From positions 3,162,001 to 3,226,000 of the forward strand of contig NZ_CP163444.1 of assembly GCF_041053105.1 (NCBI RefSeq): a stretch of DNA of 64,000 bases, in the 5' to 3' direction. The position numbers and the translations under genes were made by a program. Of this stretch, positions 35,083 through 43,186 are shown piece by piece (positions within the stretch are counted from its first letter, which is position 1; every line of letters begins with the position of its first letter). This DNA comes from Streptomyces sp. R44 (lineage in GTDB: Bacteria; Actinomycetota; Actinomycetes; Streptomycetales; Streptomycetaceae). Below the pieces are notes generated by a model, which worked only from the letters and a program-made list of their open reading frames with translations, ran no database searches and was not told where the DNA came from.

Positions 35083-37281
35083 CTAGACGCGGCAGAGCGC
35101 GTTGTAGTTCTCCAGGACCTGGTACAGGCCGACGAGCTCCTGCCCGTACTTCTGCGCGTCGGGGCCGGTGCCGTTGTACCGGGCCAGCAGCGCCTGCGTG
35201 TCGGCGAGGCTGGTGGTCAGCGACGGCGAGGGAATGCTCAGCTGATAGGAGTTGTACATCGTGAGGTACGCGACGGAGCGGATGTTGTACTCGACGTCCT
35301 GGTTGAGCTGGTCCCAGACCGCCTTCTTGTCGGCGGTTGTCAGCGGGGGCGTGTTGAGGTAGCCCTGCTGGATGCAGTAGTTCCGGGCATCGATGGTCAC
35401 CCAGGCGAAGATCTGGCCCCAGCCCGTGCTGCAGTCGTCGTCCAGGCCGGCCTTCACGGCCTCGTCGGCGACCACGTCGCCCGCGTTCAGCTTGCGCAGC
35501 TCCCACAGGACGGGGGCCTGGATGAGCGCCTTGCGGATCTTGAGCGTCCTGGCGAGGTTGGTGAACAGCCAGTCGTAGCTGAGGACCGCGTCGAAGGCCT
35601 CGGTGGTGGTGTTGACGCCGTAGGTGACCCAGTCGTCGTCGACCCAGCCCTCGCCGCCCGTCTCCGGGACGCCGATGGAGGTGAGGTAGGACTGGACGTC
35701 CGCGAGCATGGACGCCCGGTACTTGGTCTTGTCGAAGTCCCGGTCCAGGCCGGAGACGATGCCCGCCGGCGGGTAGAAGTCGTTCTGACCCTGGTCCCGG
35801 CCGGAGGCCATGTCGTTGTCGATGTTGATGGCGCCGGTGCCGGAGCCGACCGTGATCGTGGAGATCTGGTCGAAGGCCCACTTCGTCGGCAGCGGGTAGC
35901 CGAGGTTTCCGGAGAAGCCGGCCGACATGTCGGAGACGAAGGCGGTCTCGGCGTAGCCGGCGTCGGTGACGCGCTGGCAGATGTTGCGCGGGCCGTAGAC
36001 GCCGACCCGGTAGCCCGAGTTCTCCGCGACGGTGCGGGAGATGCCGCGGAAGTGCGGGAGGATGAAGTCGGTGACCTCGCCGTCCATGGCGTCGTAGTCG
36101 ACGGCGAAGTAGATGATCGTGCCCGGCTTGAAGCCGTGCGCCTTGGCCCATTCGACGGCGTTGGACGCGTCGACGCAGCCCTGGCCGTACTTGAAGTAGC
36201 TCGCCGAGTCGGAGAACGTCTGGTAGATCGGGAAGCAGCGCAGCCCGGCCCCCCTGATCGTCTCCAGCTCGCCCGGCTGGATCTGCTTCTCCGGCAGGCT
36301 GGTCTTCGAGGGGTTGTAGAGGTACCGGCCCACGTAGGCGTACCCCGCGTTGACGAGGGTCTGGGCGCGCTCCGGCGTGATCTTGGTGACGCAGTCGCAG
36401 GCGCTGCCCTTGCGGGTCTGGTCGCCGTACGAGACGAGGAGCGAGGACCAGGTGGCGTAGTCGCCGACGCCGGTGACCGGCAGCATGGAGAAGGCCTGGA
36501 AGCTCTCGACCTCGCTCTGGACCCCGCCGGTGAACTCGCCGAAGATGACGTTGCGCTTGTTCAGGACCATGGCGGCCGTGAACAGGTACGCCCAGGTGCT
36601 GCTGTTGCCCTGGCCGACGGTGTGGGACTTCAGGCCGGACTGGGTGCCGGGGCCGAAGTTGCCGTTGGCGACGCCGTCCGCCATGCCCAGCTCGTACTGG
36701 ATGGCGAACAGCATGGACTTGGCGACGTCGCGGGAGTGGTGACCGTCGCAGGGGATGATGTAGAAGTCCCGGCGGTTCACGTAGCGCGCGTTCAGCCACC
36801 GCTGGACGGTGCGGATCTGCTCGTTGGCGCCCGCGGTGCTGACGTAGGCGTCCATGTTGAGCAGGCCCTTGACGACCTTCGGCTCGAGGGAGGTGCCCGG
36901 GTAGGCGCCGTCGACGCCCATGTGCAGCTTGAGCTGGGCCACGGCGCTCTGGACCCGGCTGTTGTAGATGCCGTCGATCTCGCCGCCGTCGTAGCCCTTG
37001 CAGTACAGGGCGGACTGGATGATGCGGCAGAAGTTCGCCGACGGCATCGTGGAGGCGTTGAGGCTCGGGTACTTCGACTGCAGCGTCGACAGCGTGGTGG
37101 GGCCGAAAGCGTTCGACAGGCTGGTGAGGCCCATCTCGTACTGGAGGGCCCGGGTGAGGGCGTACATGACCGTCCAGCCGGTCTTGCCGTCCTCTTCCAG
37201 CTTGGATATGCCCAGCATCGCCCCGTTGTTGTAGGTCGAGTTGATGAAGCGCTGGGCCCTCTCGACCATAGCGTCGGCCAT
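35083..37281 (-). CDS. DUF1906 glycoside-hydrolase-like protein with peptidoglycan-binding repeats
   Basis: A 732-residue protein. Two peptidoglycan-binding-like repeats lie in about residues 5-150 and 155-290 (ANEQIRTVQRWLNARYVNRR marks the second). A DUF1906/Rv2525c-like TIM-barrel domain of about 220 residues follows (NAGYAYVGRYLYNPSKTS, IIYFAVDYDAMDGEVTDFI, YRVGVYGPRNICQRV, ISTITVGSGTGAINIDNDMA), with acidic residues suited to a glycosidase. A C-terminal region of about 200 residues is unassigned. No signal peptide is visible, unusual for a wall-active enzyme, so export may need another route or partner. ATG 37281 follows AAGGAGAT. Confidence 0.8.
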   Translation of the reverse strand: MADAMVERAQRFINSTYNNGAMLGISKLEEDGKTGWTVMYALTRALQYEMGLTSLSNAFGPTTLSTLQSKYPSLNASTMPSANFCRIIQSALYCKGYDGGEIDGIYNSRVQSAVAQLKLHMGVDGAYPGTSLEPKVVKGLLNMDAYVSTAGANEQIRTVQRWLNARYVNRRDFYIIPCDGHHSRDVAKSMLFAIQYELGMADGVANGNFGPGTQSGLKSHTVGQGNSSTWAYLFTAAMVLNKRNVIFGEFTGGVQSEVESFQAFSMLPVTGVGDYATWSSLLVSYGDQTRKGSACDCVTKITPERAQTLVNAGYAYVGRYLYNPSKTSLPEKQIQPGELETIRGAGLRCFPIYQTFSDSASYFKYGQGCVDASNAVEWAKAHGFKPGTIIYFAVDYDAMDGEVTDFILPHFRGISRTVAENSGYRVGVYGPRNICQRVTDAGYAETAFVSDMSAGFSGNLGYPLPTKWAFDQISTITVGSGTGAINIDNDMASGRDQGQNDFYPPAGIVSGLDRDFDKTKYRASMLADVQSYLTSIGVPETGGEGWVDDDWVTYGVNTTTEAFDAVLSYDWLFTNLARTLKIRKALIQAPVLWELRKLNAGDVVADEAVKAGLDDDCSTGWGQIFAWVTIDARNYCIQQGYLNTPPLTTADKKAVWDQLNQDVEYNIRSVAYLTMYNSYQLSIPSPSLTTSLADTQALLARYNGTGPDAQKYGQELVGLYQVLENYNALCRV

Positions 37282-37401
37282 GGATCTCCTTCGTTCTGTG
37301 GCAACGCACGCGGAGAGGCGTCACGCCGTCGCCGAAACGAGGAGCCCCCTCTCCTGAAATCAGCCAGACCCTAGCAGCGAATTCCCCTCTATTGATCAAG
37401 A

Positions 37402-37420
37402 TGAGGTTAGGCTAACCTCA
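37402..37420 (+). promoter_or_regulatory. iron box (DmdR/IdeR-type) before the siderophore-interacting protein
   Basis: TGAGGTTAGGCTAACCTCA is a perfect 9-1-9 palindrome matching the actinobacterial iron-box consensus. It ends only 5 nt before the ATG, so the promoter core overlaps it, and the message is probably leaderless or nearly so. Confidence 0.88.
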
Positions 37421-37425
37421 GTTCC

Positions 37426-38304
37426 ATGACGCATGCCGAGACCGCCCCCTTCCAGTTCTTCTCCCTCCAGGTCGACCGGACACGGCGACTCGGCCCTTCC
37501 CTGGTCCGGATCACCTTCACCGGGGACGACTTGAAGAACTTCGCCGCCGGGGGCCGCGATCAGTCGCTCTCCCTCTTCCTGCCGCACCCTGGCCAGAAAG
37601 CGCCGGTCCTGCCACCCCTGGACAACCCGGACATGTACGCCATCCTGGGCGCCTGGCGCGCGATGCCCGACGACGAGCGGGCCGTGATGCGCTCGTACAC
37701 CGTCCGCGAGCAGCGCACGACCCCCGTGAACGAGGTCGACATCGACTTCGCCCTCCACGCTGAGACATCAGCCGCCGGCACGGCGGGCGTCGGACCGGCC
37801 TGCCGCTGGGCGAGCCGCGCCGAGCCCGGCGACCGGGTGGTCGTCCTGGGCCCGGCGGTCGCCGAGAACACCGGTGTCCGCTTCCAACTGCCCGAGGACG
37901 CCGACTCCGTACTGATCTGGGCCGACGAGACGGCCCTCCCCGCCACCTCCGCGATCCTGGAGTGGCTGCCGGCCGAGACCCGCGCCCAAGTGTTCCTCGA
38001 AGTGCCGTTCTCCGGCGACCGGACGGAGCTCGCTACCGAGGCGGACGCCACGGTCACCTGGCTCGTACGGGAGGAGGGGGCGCCGTCCGCCGTGGACGCG
38101 GTGTCCGGCGCCGAGCTGCCCGGGAAGGCCCCGTACGTCTGGATCGCGGGCGAGTCCGGCTCGGTGAAGGCGCTGCGCCGCCACTTCGTACGGGAGCGGG
38201 GGCTCGACCGACGCCGGGTCACGTTCGTCGGCTACTGGCGCAAGGGCCTGTCCGAGGACGCCCTGCGCGAGGTGCCGGACGAGACGGCGCAGGACGAGGC
38301 GTAA
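37426..38304 (+). CDS. siderophore-interacting protein (ferric-siderophore reductase)
   Basis: A 292-residue flavoprotein of the SIP/ViuB family that reduces ferric siderophores in the cytosol to release iron. The FAD motif MRSYTVREQR, the N-terminal barrel (LVRITFTGDDLKNFA), and the C-terminal NAD(P)H-domain motif VWIAGESGSVKALRRHFVRE are all present. An iron box overlaps its promoter and desABCD follows, so it presumably recycles iron from desferrioxamine. No ribosome site stands before the ATG, supporting a leaderless transcript. Confidence 0.9.
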   Translation: MTHAETAPFQFFSLQVDRTRRLGPSLVRITFTGDDLKNFAAGGRDQSLSLFLPHPGQKAPVLPPLDNPDMYAILGAWRAMPDDERAVMRSYTVREQRTTPVNEVDIDFALHAETSAAGTAGVGPACRWASRAEPGDRVVVLGPAVAENTGVRFQLPEDADSVLIWADETALPATSAILEWLPAETRAQVFLEVPFSGDRTELATEADATVTWLVREEGAPSAVDAVSGAELPGKAPYVWIAGESGSVKALRRHFVRERGLDRRRVTFVGYWRKGLSEDALREVPDETAQDEA

Positions 38305-38309
38305 CTCCT

Positions 38310-38400
38310 GACGGGTCCCCCCGGGGACCCCTTCCGACCCCCAGGGACCCCTTCCGACCCCTGGGGACCCGTTGACGGGCCCCCAGGGACCCCTCCAGCC
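38310..38400. repeat. short degenerate direct repeats in the gap before desA
   Basis: The unit GGGACCCCTTCCGACCCC occurs twice in tandem, followed by further GGGACCC variants. It has no ORF and lies between the SIP stop and its terminator; it looks like slippage-prone low-complexity DNA. Confidence 0.5.
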
Positions 38401-38413
38401 CCCACAGGGCCGG

Positions 38414-38445
38414 CGGCCCCCCAACCTCGACGGGTTGGGGGGCCG
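38414..38445 (+). terminator. terminator of the siderophore-interacting protein gene
   Basis: A perfect 13-bp stem (38414-38426 with 38433-38445) with a 6-nt loop is followed by TTGTGCGTCTT. It separates the SIP gene from the desA promoter 12 bp further on. Confidence 0.87.
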
Positions 38446-38456
38446 TTGTGCGTCTT

Positions 38457-38479
38457 AGTTAGGTTAGGCTAACCTAACT
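38457..38479 (+). promoter_or_regulatory. iron box of the desferrioxamine operon
   Basis: A perfect 23-bp palindrome centred on G38468 (arm AGTTAGGTTAG), the extended DmdR1/IdeR iron box expected upstream of desA in Streptomyces. It lies 36 bp before the desA ATG and should repress the operon when iron is plentiful. Confidence 0.93.
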
Positions 38480-38515
38480 GAGACCGACCGAGTCCGCTCC
38501 CGGAAGGGCCCCCAC

Positions 38516-39952
38516 ATGCGCTCCCACCTGCTCAACGACACGACGGCGGAGTCATACCGACGCTCCGTCACCGAAGGAGTCGAGCGGGTGGCGAGGAAAC
38601 TCGCCACGGCACACGGACCGTTCACCGGCATCACCCCCGCCCAGCTCGCCCCCGTCGTCGACGCCGTCGACCTCGACCGTCCGCTCGGCGACGCCTCCGC
38701 CGCCCTCGACGAGCTGGAGAGCGTCTACCTCCGCGACGCCGTCTACTTCCACCACCCCCGCTACCTCGGGCACCTCAACTGCCCGGTGGTCATCCCCGCC
38801 GTCCTCGGCGAGGCCGTCCTCTCCGCCGTCAACTCCTCCCTCGACACCTGGGACCAGAGCGCCGGCGGCACCCTCATCGAGCGGAAACTGATCGACTGGA
38901 CCACCGGCCGCATCGGCCTCGGCCCGCTCGCCGACGGCGTCTTCACCAGCGGCGGCACCCAGTCCAACCTCCAGGCCCTGCTCCTCGCCCGCGAGGAAGC
39001 CGGCAGCACCGACCTGTCGAAGCTGCGGATCTTCTCCTCCGAGTGCAGCCACTTCAGCGTCCAGAAGTCCGCCCAGCTGCTCGGCCTGGGCCGCGACGCG
39101 GTCGTCGCCGTCCCGGTCGACCGGAACAAGCGGATGCAGTCCGTCGTCCTCGCCGCCGAGCTGGAGGCCTGCCGCGCCGAGGGCCTCATCCCGATGGCGA
39201 TCGTCGCCACCGCCGGCACCACCGACTTCGGCTCCATCGACCCGCTGCCCGAGATCGCGGCCCTCGCCGCCGAGTACGGCGCCTGGATGCACGTCGACGC
39301 CGCCTACGGCTGCGGGCTGCTCGCCTCCCGGACCCGCCGCCACCTCCTGGACGGCATCGAGCACGCCGACTCCGTCACCGTCGACTACCACAAGTCCTTC
39401 TTCCAGCCGGTGAGTTCCTCCGCCGTCCTGGTCCGCGACGGCGCCACCCTGCGCCACGCGACCTACCACGCGGACTACCTCAACCCGCGGCTCCCCCAAG
39501 CTCAGATCCCCAACCAGGTCGACAAATCCCTCCAGACCACCCGCCGCTTCGACGCGCTCAAGCTCTGGATGACCCTGCGCGTGATGGGCGCCGACGGCGT
39601 CGGCGAGCTCTTCGACGAGGTCTGCGACCTGGCCCGCGAGGGCCACGCGCTGCTCGCCGCCGACCCGCGCTACGACGTCGTGGTCGAGCCGCAGCTCTCC
39701 ACCCTCGTCTACCGCTACGTCCCCGGGGCCGACGCCTCCCCCGAGGACGTCGACCGGGCCAACCTGCACGCCCGCAAGGCCCTGTTCGCCTCCGGCGAGG
39801 CCGTCGTCGCCGGCACGAAGGTCGACGGCCGCCAGTACCTGAAGTTCACCTTGCTCAACCCCGAGACCACCGCGGCCGACATCGCCGCCGTCCTCGATCT
39901 GATAGCCGGCCACGCCGAGCAGTACCTGGGAGAGAACCTTGTCCACGCCTGA
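38516..39952 (+). CDS. desA: lysine decarboxylase of desferrioxamine biosynthesis
   Basis: A 478-residue PLP-dependent decarboxylase that turns lysine into cadaverine, the first step to desferrioxamine E/B. The PLP Lys is in [15 protein letters not shown], with the Asp that binds the pyridine nitrogen in [10 protein letters not shown] and [16 protein letters not shown] near the phosphate site. Regulated through the iron box at 38457. ATG 38516 follows GGAAGGG. The next gene, desB, starts within its last codons. Confidence 0.95.
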   Translation: MRSHLLNDTTAESYRRSVTEGVERVARKLATAHGPFTGITPAQLAPVVDAVDLDRPLGDASAALDELESVYLRDAVYFHHPRYLGHLNCPVVIPAVLGEAVLSAVNSSLDTWDQSAGGTLIERKLIDWTTGRIGLGPLADGVFTSGGTQSNLQALLLAREEAGSTDLSKLRIFSSECSHFSVQKSAQLLGLGRDAVVAVPVDRNKRMQSVVLAAELEACRAEGLIPMAIVATAGTTDFGSIDPLPEIAALAAEYGAWMHVDAAYGCGLLASRTRRHLLDGIEHADSVTVDYHKSFFQPVSSSAVLVRDGATLRHATYHADYLNPRLPQAQIPNQVDKSLQTTRRFDALKLWMTLRVMGADGVGELFDEVCDLAREGHALLAADPRYDVVVEPQLSTLVYRYVPGADASPEDVDRANLHARKALFASGEAVVAGTKVDGRQYLKFTLLNPETTAADIAAVLDLIAGHAEQYLGENLVHA

Positions 39953-41222
39953 GACGACCGAGACGTACGACTTCATCGGTATCGGGCTCGGTCCGTTCAA
40001 CCTGGGCCTCGCCTGCCTGACCGAGCCGATCGCCGAACTGAACGGCCTCTTCCTGGAGTCGAAGCCGGACTTCGAGTGGCACTCGGGGATGTTCCTCGAA
40101 GGCGCCCACCTCCAGACCCCGTTCATGTCGGACCTGGTCACCCTCGCGGACCCGACCTCGCCGTACTCCTTCCTCAACTACCTGAAGGAGAAGGGCCGGC
40201 TCTACTCGTTCTACATCCGGGAGAACTTCTACCCGCTGCGGACCGAGTACAACGACTACTGCCGCTGGGCGGCCGGAAAGCTCACGTCGATCCGCTTCTC
40301 GACGACGGTGACGTCGGTCGCGTACGAGGAGCCGGAAGAGCTCTACGTGGTGACCACGGCCGGCGGCGAAACGTTCCGCTCGCGCCGCGTCGTCCTCGGC
40401 ACGGGCACCCCGCCGTACGTCCCCGAGACCTGCCGGGACCTGGGCGGCGACCTGATCCACAACTCGCGCTACCTCCCGCACAAGGAGGAACTGCAGAGGA
40501 AGAAGTCGATCACCCTGGTCGGCAGCGGACAGAGCGCGGCGGAGATCTACTACGACCTCCTGAGCGAGATCGACACCCACGGCTACCGGCTGAACTGGGT
40601 GACCCGCTCCCCCCGCTTCTTCCCCCTCGAATACACCAAGCTCACCCTGGAGATGACCTCCCCGGAGTACGTGGACTACTTCCACGCGCTGCCCGAGCGC
40701 ACCCGGTACCGCCTGGAGACGGAACAGAAGGGCCTGTTCAAGGGCATCGACGGCGAGCTCATCGACGCCATCTTCGACCTGCTCTACCAGAAGAACCTGA
40801 GCGGCCCGGTCCCCACGCGCCTCCTGACCAACGCGTCCCTGAACTCGGCCTCGTACGAGGAGACGACGGGCACGTACACGCTCGGCTTCCGCCAGGAGGA
40901 GCAGGAGAAGGACTTCACGGTCGAGACGGAGGGCCTGATCCTCGCGACCGGCTACAAGTACACCGTCCCGGCCTTCCTCCAGCCCGTCGAGGACCGTCTC
41001 CGCTTCGACGGCCAGGGCCGCTTCGACCTGGCCCGCAACTACGCGATCGACATCACCGGCCGCGGGATCTTCCTGCAGAACGCCGGCGTGCACACGCACT
41101 CGATCACGTCCCCGGACCTGGGCATGGGCCCGTACCGCAACGCGTACATCATCGGGGAGATGCTGGGTTCCGAGTACTACCCCGTAGAGAAGACCATCGC
41201 GTTCCAGGAGTTCTCCGTTTGA
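39939..41222 (+). CDS. desB: cadaverine N-hydroxylase of desferrioxamine biosynthesis
   Basis: A 427-residue FAD- and NADPH-dependent N-monooxygenase of the lysine/ornithine hydroxylase family, hydroxylating cadaverine. The FAD motif [14 protein letters not shown], the NADPH motif [18 protein letters not shown] and the C-terminal [11 protein letters not shown] are present. The TTG start overlaps the end of desA and is supported by GGAGAG and by the family N-terminus ([10 protein letters not shown]). A TnpB-only transposon is inserted exactly at the TGA stop codon, leaving the protein intact but separating desB from desC. Confidence 0.95.
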   Translation: MSTPETTETYDFIGIGLGPFNLGLACLTEPIAELNGLFLESKPDFEWHSGMFLEGAHLQTPFMSDLVTLADPTSPYSFLNYLKEKGRLYSFYIRENFYPLRTEYNDYCRWAAGKLTSIRFSTTVTSVAYEEPEELYVVTTAGGETFRSRRVVLGTGTPPYVPETCRDLGGDLIHNSRYLPHKEELQRKKSITLVGSGQSAAEIYYDLLSEIDTHGYRLNWVTRSPRFFPLEYTKLTLEMTSPEYVDYFHALPERTRYRLETEQKGLFKGIDGELIDAIFDLLYQKNLSGPVPTRLLTNASLNSASYEETTGTYTLGFRQEEQEKDFTVETEGLILATGYKYTVPAFLQPVEDRLRFDGQGRFDLARNYAIDITGRGIFLQNAGVHTHSITSPDLGMGPYRNAYIIGEMLGSEYYPVEKTIAFQEFSV

Positions 41223-42481
41223 CCCTCCCCGGGCCCTGCGAGGCCCGGGATGCCCGCCATCACTGGCTGGGTTTTCTGTTTCGTCGACCGCGGCCCGCCC
41301 GGAGAGTTCCGTTGAGGTCTTACACCGTCTCCACAGACTGTCACCGCCAGCCCGGCGGCCAGAATGTTGCGTGCGGCATTCACGTCCCGGTCCAGGACCA
41401 GGCCACACGCGGGACTGTCACACCGAAAGGTGCGTTCCTTCAGCGCGAGGTGCGCTTTCTTCGTTCCGCAGGCCGAACAGATCTTGCTGCTCGGGTGCCA
41501 TCGGTCGACAACGACCAGCCTGCGTCCGTACCACTGGCACTTGTACTCCAGCAGGGTGCGGAGATCCGCCCAGGACGCGTCGGCGATCGCCCGTGCGAGC
41601 CTGTGATTGCGAGCCATGTTCCGTACGGCCAGATCTTCGATCACGATCGTTTGGTTGTCACGAACGAGTCGAGTGGTCAGTCGGTGCAGAAAGTCGCGCC
41701 TCCGATCGGTGATCCGAGCATGAACCCGTCCAACACGTCGAGCCGCCCTGGCGTGGTTCTTCGACCCCGCTGTCTTCTTGGCAAGCCGACGCTGAAACTT
41801 GGCCAGCCGTTCCCGGTCCCTCTCCGCATGCCTCGGGTTGGGCACCTTCCCCTGTTCGTCGGTCAGCCCCGGGACCGGGTGCGAGAGAGTGAGCAGCGAG
41901 GAAAGACCCATGTCGATGCCGACCGCCGCGTCCACGACGGAGAGGGCCCTCACCGAGGCATCTTCACAGAGCAACGACACGAACCAGCGGCCGGCTCCAT
42001 CCTGGGAGACGGTCACCGTCGAGGGCTCCGCCCCGGCAGGAAGGGGTCGCGACCAGACGATGTCCAGCGGCTCGGCCATCTTCGCCAACGACAGCTGACC
42101 GTCGCGGTACACAAACGCCGAGCGGGTGTACTCGGCAGAGGCCCGCGACCTCCTCTTCGACTTGAACCGCGGGTACTTCGACCGCTTGGCGAAGAAGCCG
42201 GTGAACGCGGCCTGCAGGTGCCGCAACGCCTGTTGCAGCGGAACGCAGGACACCTCTCGGAGGTAGGCGTACTCCTCGGTTCGCTTCCACTTCGTCAGCA
42301 GGGCCGAAGTGTCTCCGTACGTCAGCCGTCTCTGCTCATCACGCCACACACGGTCGCGTTCTGCCAGGGCAAGGTTGTAGACCTTCCGGGCGCAACCGAA
42401 GGTGCGCGAGAGCAGCGCCGCCTGCTCGTCGGTCGGAAAGAAGCGGTACTTGAACGCCCGCTTCACCACCCCCTGTGCCAT
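41177..42481 (-). CDS. tnpB: TnpB, RNA-guided nuclease of an IS200/IS605-type element
   Basis: A 434-residue TnpB. The N-terminal HTH/wedge region has [20 protein letters not shown] and YNLALAERD. The RuvC catalytic residues are complete: D190 ([10 protein letters not shown]), E282 ([11 protein letters not shown]) and D366 (DRDVNAARN), and the zinc-ribbon CSAC (336-339) with C354-x4-C359 is intact, so it is probably active. TnpB uses an omega RNA from the element's right end to cut DNA next to a short TAM. No tnpA is present. Its last 15 codons run antisense into desB because the right end provides no stop. Confidence 0.93.
   Translation of the reverse strand: MAQGVVKRAFKYRFFPTDEQAALLSRTFGCARKVYNLALAERDRVWRDEQRRLTYGDTSALLTKWKRTEEYAYLREVSCVPLQQALRHLQAAFTGFFAKRSKYPRFKSKRRSRASAEYTRSAFVYRDGQLSLAKMAEPLDIVWSRPLPAGAEPSTVTVSQDGAGRWFVSLLCEDASVRALSVVDAAVGIDMGLSSLLTLSHPVPGLTDEQGKVPNPRHAERDRERLAKFQRRLAKKTAGSKNHARAARRVGRVHARITDRRRDFLHRLTTRLVRDNQTIVIEDLAVRNMARNHRLARAIADASWADLRTLLEYKCQWYGRRLVVVDRWHPSSKICSACGTKKAHLALKERTFRCDSPACGLVLDRDVNAARNILAAGLAVTVCGDGVRPQRNSPGGPRSTKQKTQPVMAGIPGLAGPGEGQTENSWNAMVFSTG
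41219..41400 (-). ncRNA. predicted omega RNA region at the right end of the tnpB element
   Basis: TnpB guide RNAs derive from the 3' part of tnpB plus the right end, with the guide being the host DNA just beyond TCAA. Here the guide would begin ACGGAGAACTCCTGG, antisense to the last codons of desB. The subterminal hairpin is visible; the exact 5' end of the RNA is not. Confidence 0.4.
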
Positions 42482-42575
42482 ACATCCCAGGCTGACGCCC
42501 CAACCAGCACGACTTCAAGCCTCGGACACCATGAAACGCATGTTCGACACGAACTCCGTGGCGCTCACCCGTCCC
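41219..42575 (-). mobile_element. TnpB-only IS200/IS605-type (IS1341-like) insertion between desB and desC
   Basis: On the minus strand the element starts after ATCAA (plus TTGAT, 42576-42580) and ends in TCAA (plus TTGA, 41219-41222), preceded by a subterminal hairpin CCCGGGCC/GGCCCGGG (41228-41235 with 41242-41249), the usual right-end layout. Joining the flanks gives TTCTCCGTTTGATTGCC, which restores the desB stop. About 1.36 kb long; termini are inferred from the repeat of TTGA and the hairpin. Without TnpA it would need a transposase supplied from elsewhere to move. Confidence 0.75.
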
Positions 42576-42631
42576 TTGATTGCCTACCCTCACCCAGGCC
42601 CGGATTCGGCCCACCCTCGAAGGAAGATCGC

Positions 42632-43186
42632 ATGTCCCGCACCACCACGTCCTCAGGTGGCGTCCAGATCCGTCCCCTCAACCCTCTGAAGGACACGGAG
42701 CTGATCCACCCCTGGGTCACGCACCCGAAGGCCGCGTTCTGGATGATGCAGGACGCGAAGCTCCAGGACGTCGAGCGCGAGTACATGGCGATCGCCGCGC
42801 ACCCGCACCACGACGCCTTCATCGGTCTGGTCGACGGCGAGCCGGCCTTCCTGATGGAGCGGTACGACCCGTCGAAGCTGGAACTGGTCGGCCTGTACGA
42901 GCCGCGGCCCGGCGACGTGGGCATGCACTTCCTGGTCGCCCCGAGCGACACCCCCGTGCACGGCTTCACCCGCCGGGTGATCACCGCCGTGATGGCGGAA
43001 CTGTTCGCCGACCCGGCGACGGCCCGCGTGGTCGTCGAGCCCGACGTCCGCAACAAGGCCGTCCACGCGCTCAACGAGGCCGTCGGCTTCGTGCCCGAGC
43101 GGGAGATCCAGAAGCCGGAGAAGAAGGCCCTGCTGAGCTTCTGCACCCGCGCCCAGTTCGAGACCGCCGTCGGAGCCTCCATATGA
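42632..43186 (+). CDS. desC: acyltransferase of desferrioxamine biosynthesis
   Basis: A 184-residue GNAT-fold enzyme of the siderophore acyltransferase (RhbD/IucB) type that acylates N-hydroxycadaverine with succinyl-CoA or acetyl-CoA. HPWVTHPKAAFWMMQDA, the core GMHFLVAPSDTPVHGFTRRVITAVM and RVVVEPDVRNKAVHALNEAVGF fit the family. ATG 42632 follows AAGGAAG. It overlaps desD by 4 bp. Because the transposon lies upstream, expression depends on read-through across it or on a promoter inside it. Confidence 0.93.
   Translation: MSRTTTSSGGVQIRPLNPLKDTELIHPWVTHPKAAFWMMQDAKLQDVEREYMAIAAHPHHDAFIGLVDGEPAFLMERYDPSKLELVGLYEPRPGDVGMHFLVAPSDTPVHGFTRRVITAVMAELFADPATARVVVEPDVRNKAVHALNEAVGFVPEREIQKPEKKALLSFCTRAQFETAVGASI

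Noticed and set aside
34043..37399. Long minus-strand frame running from the Tat gene through the DUF1906 gene
   Set aside because: Only its last 222 codons form a credible protein with a signal peptide; the upstream part is a shadow of the DUF1906 gene in another frame.
41177..42481. TnpB gene as a pseudogene because its end overlaps desB
   Set aside because: All three RuvC residues and the zinc ribbon are intact; the overlap is simply read-through past the element's right end.
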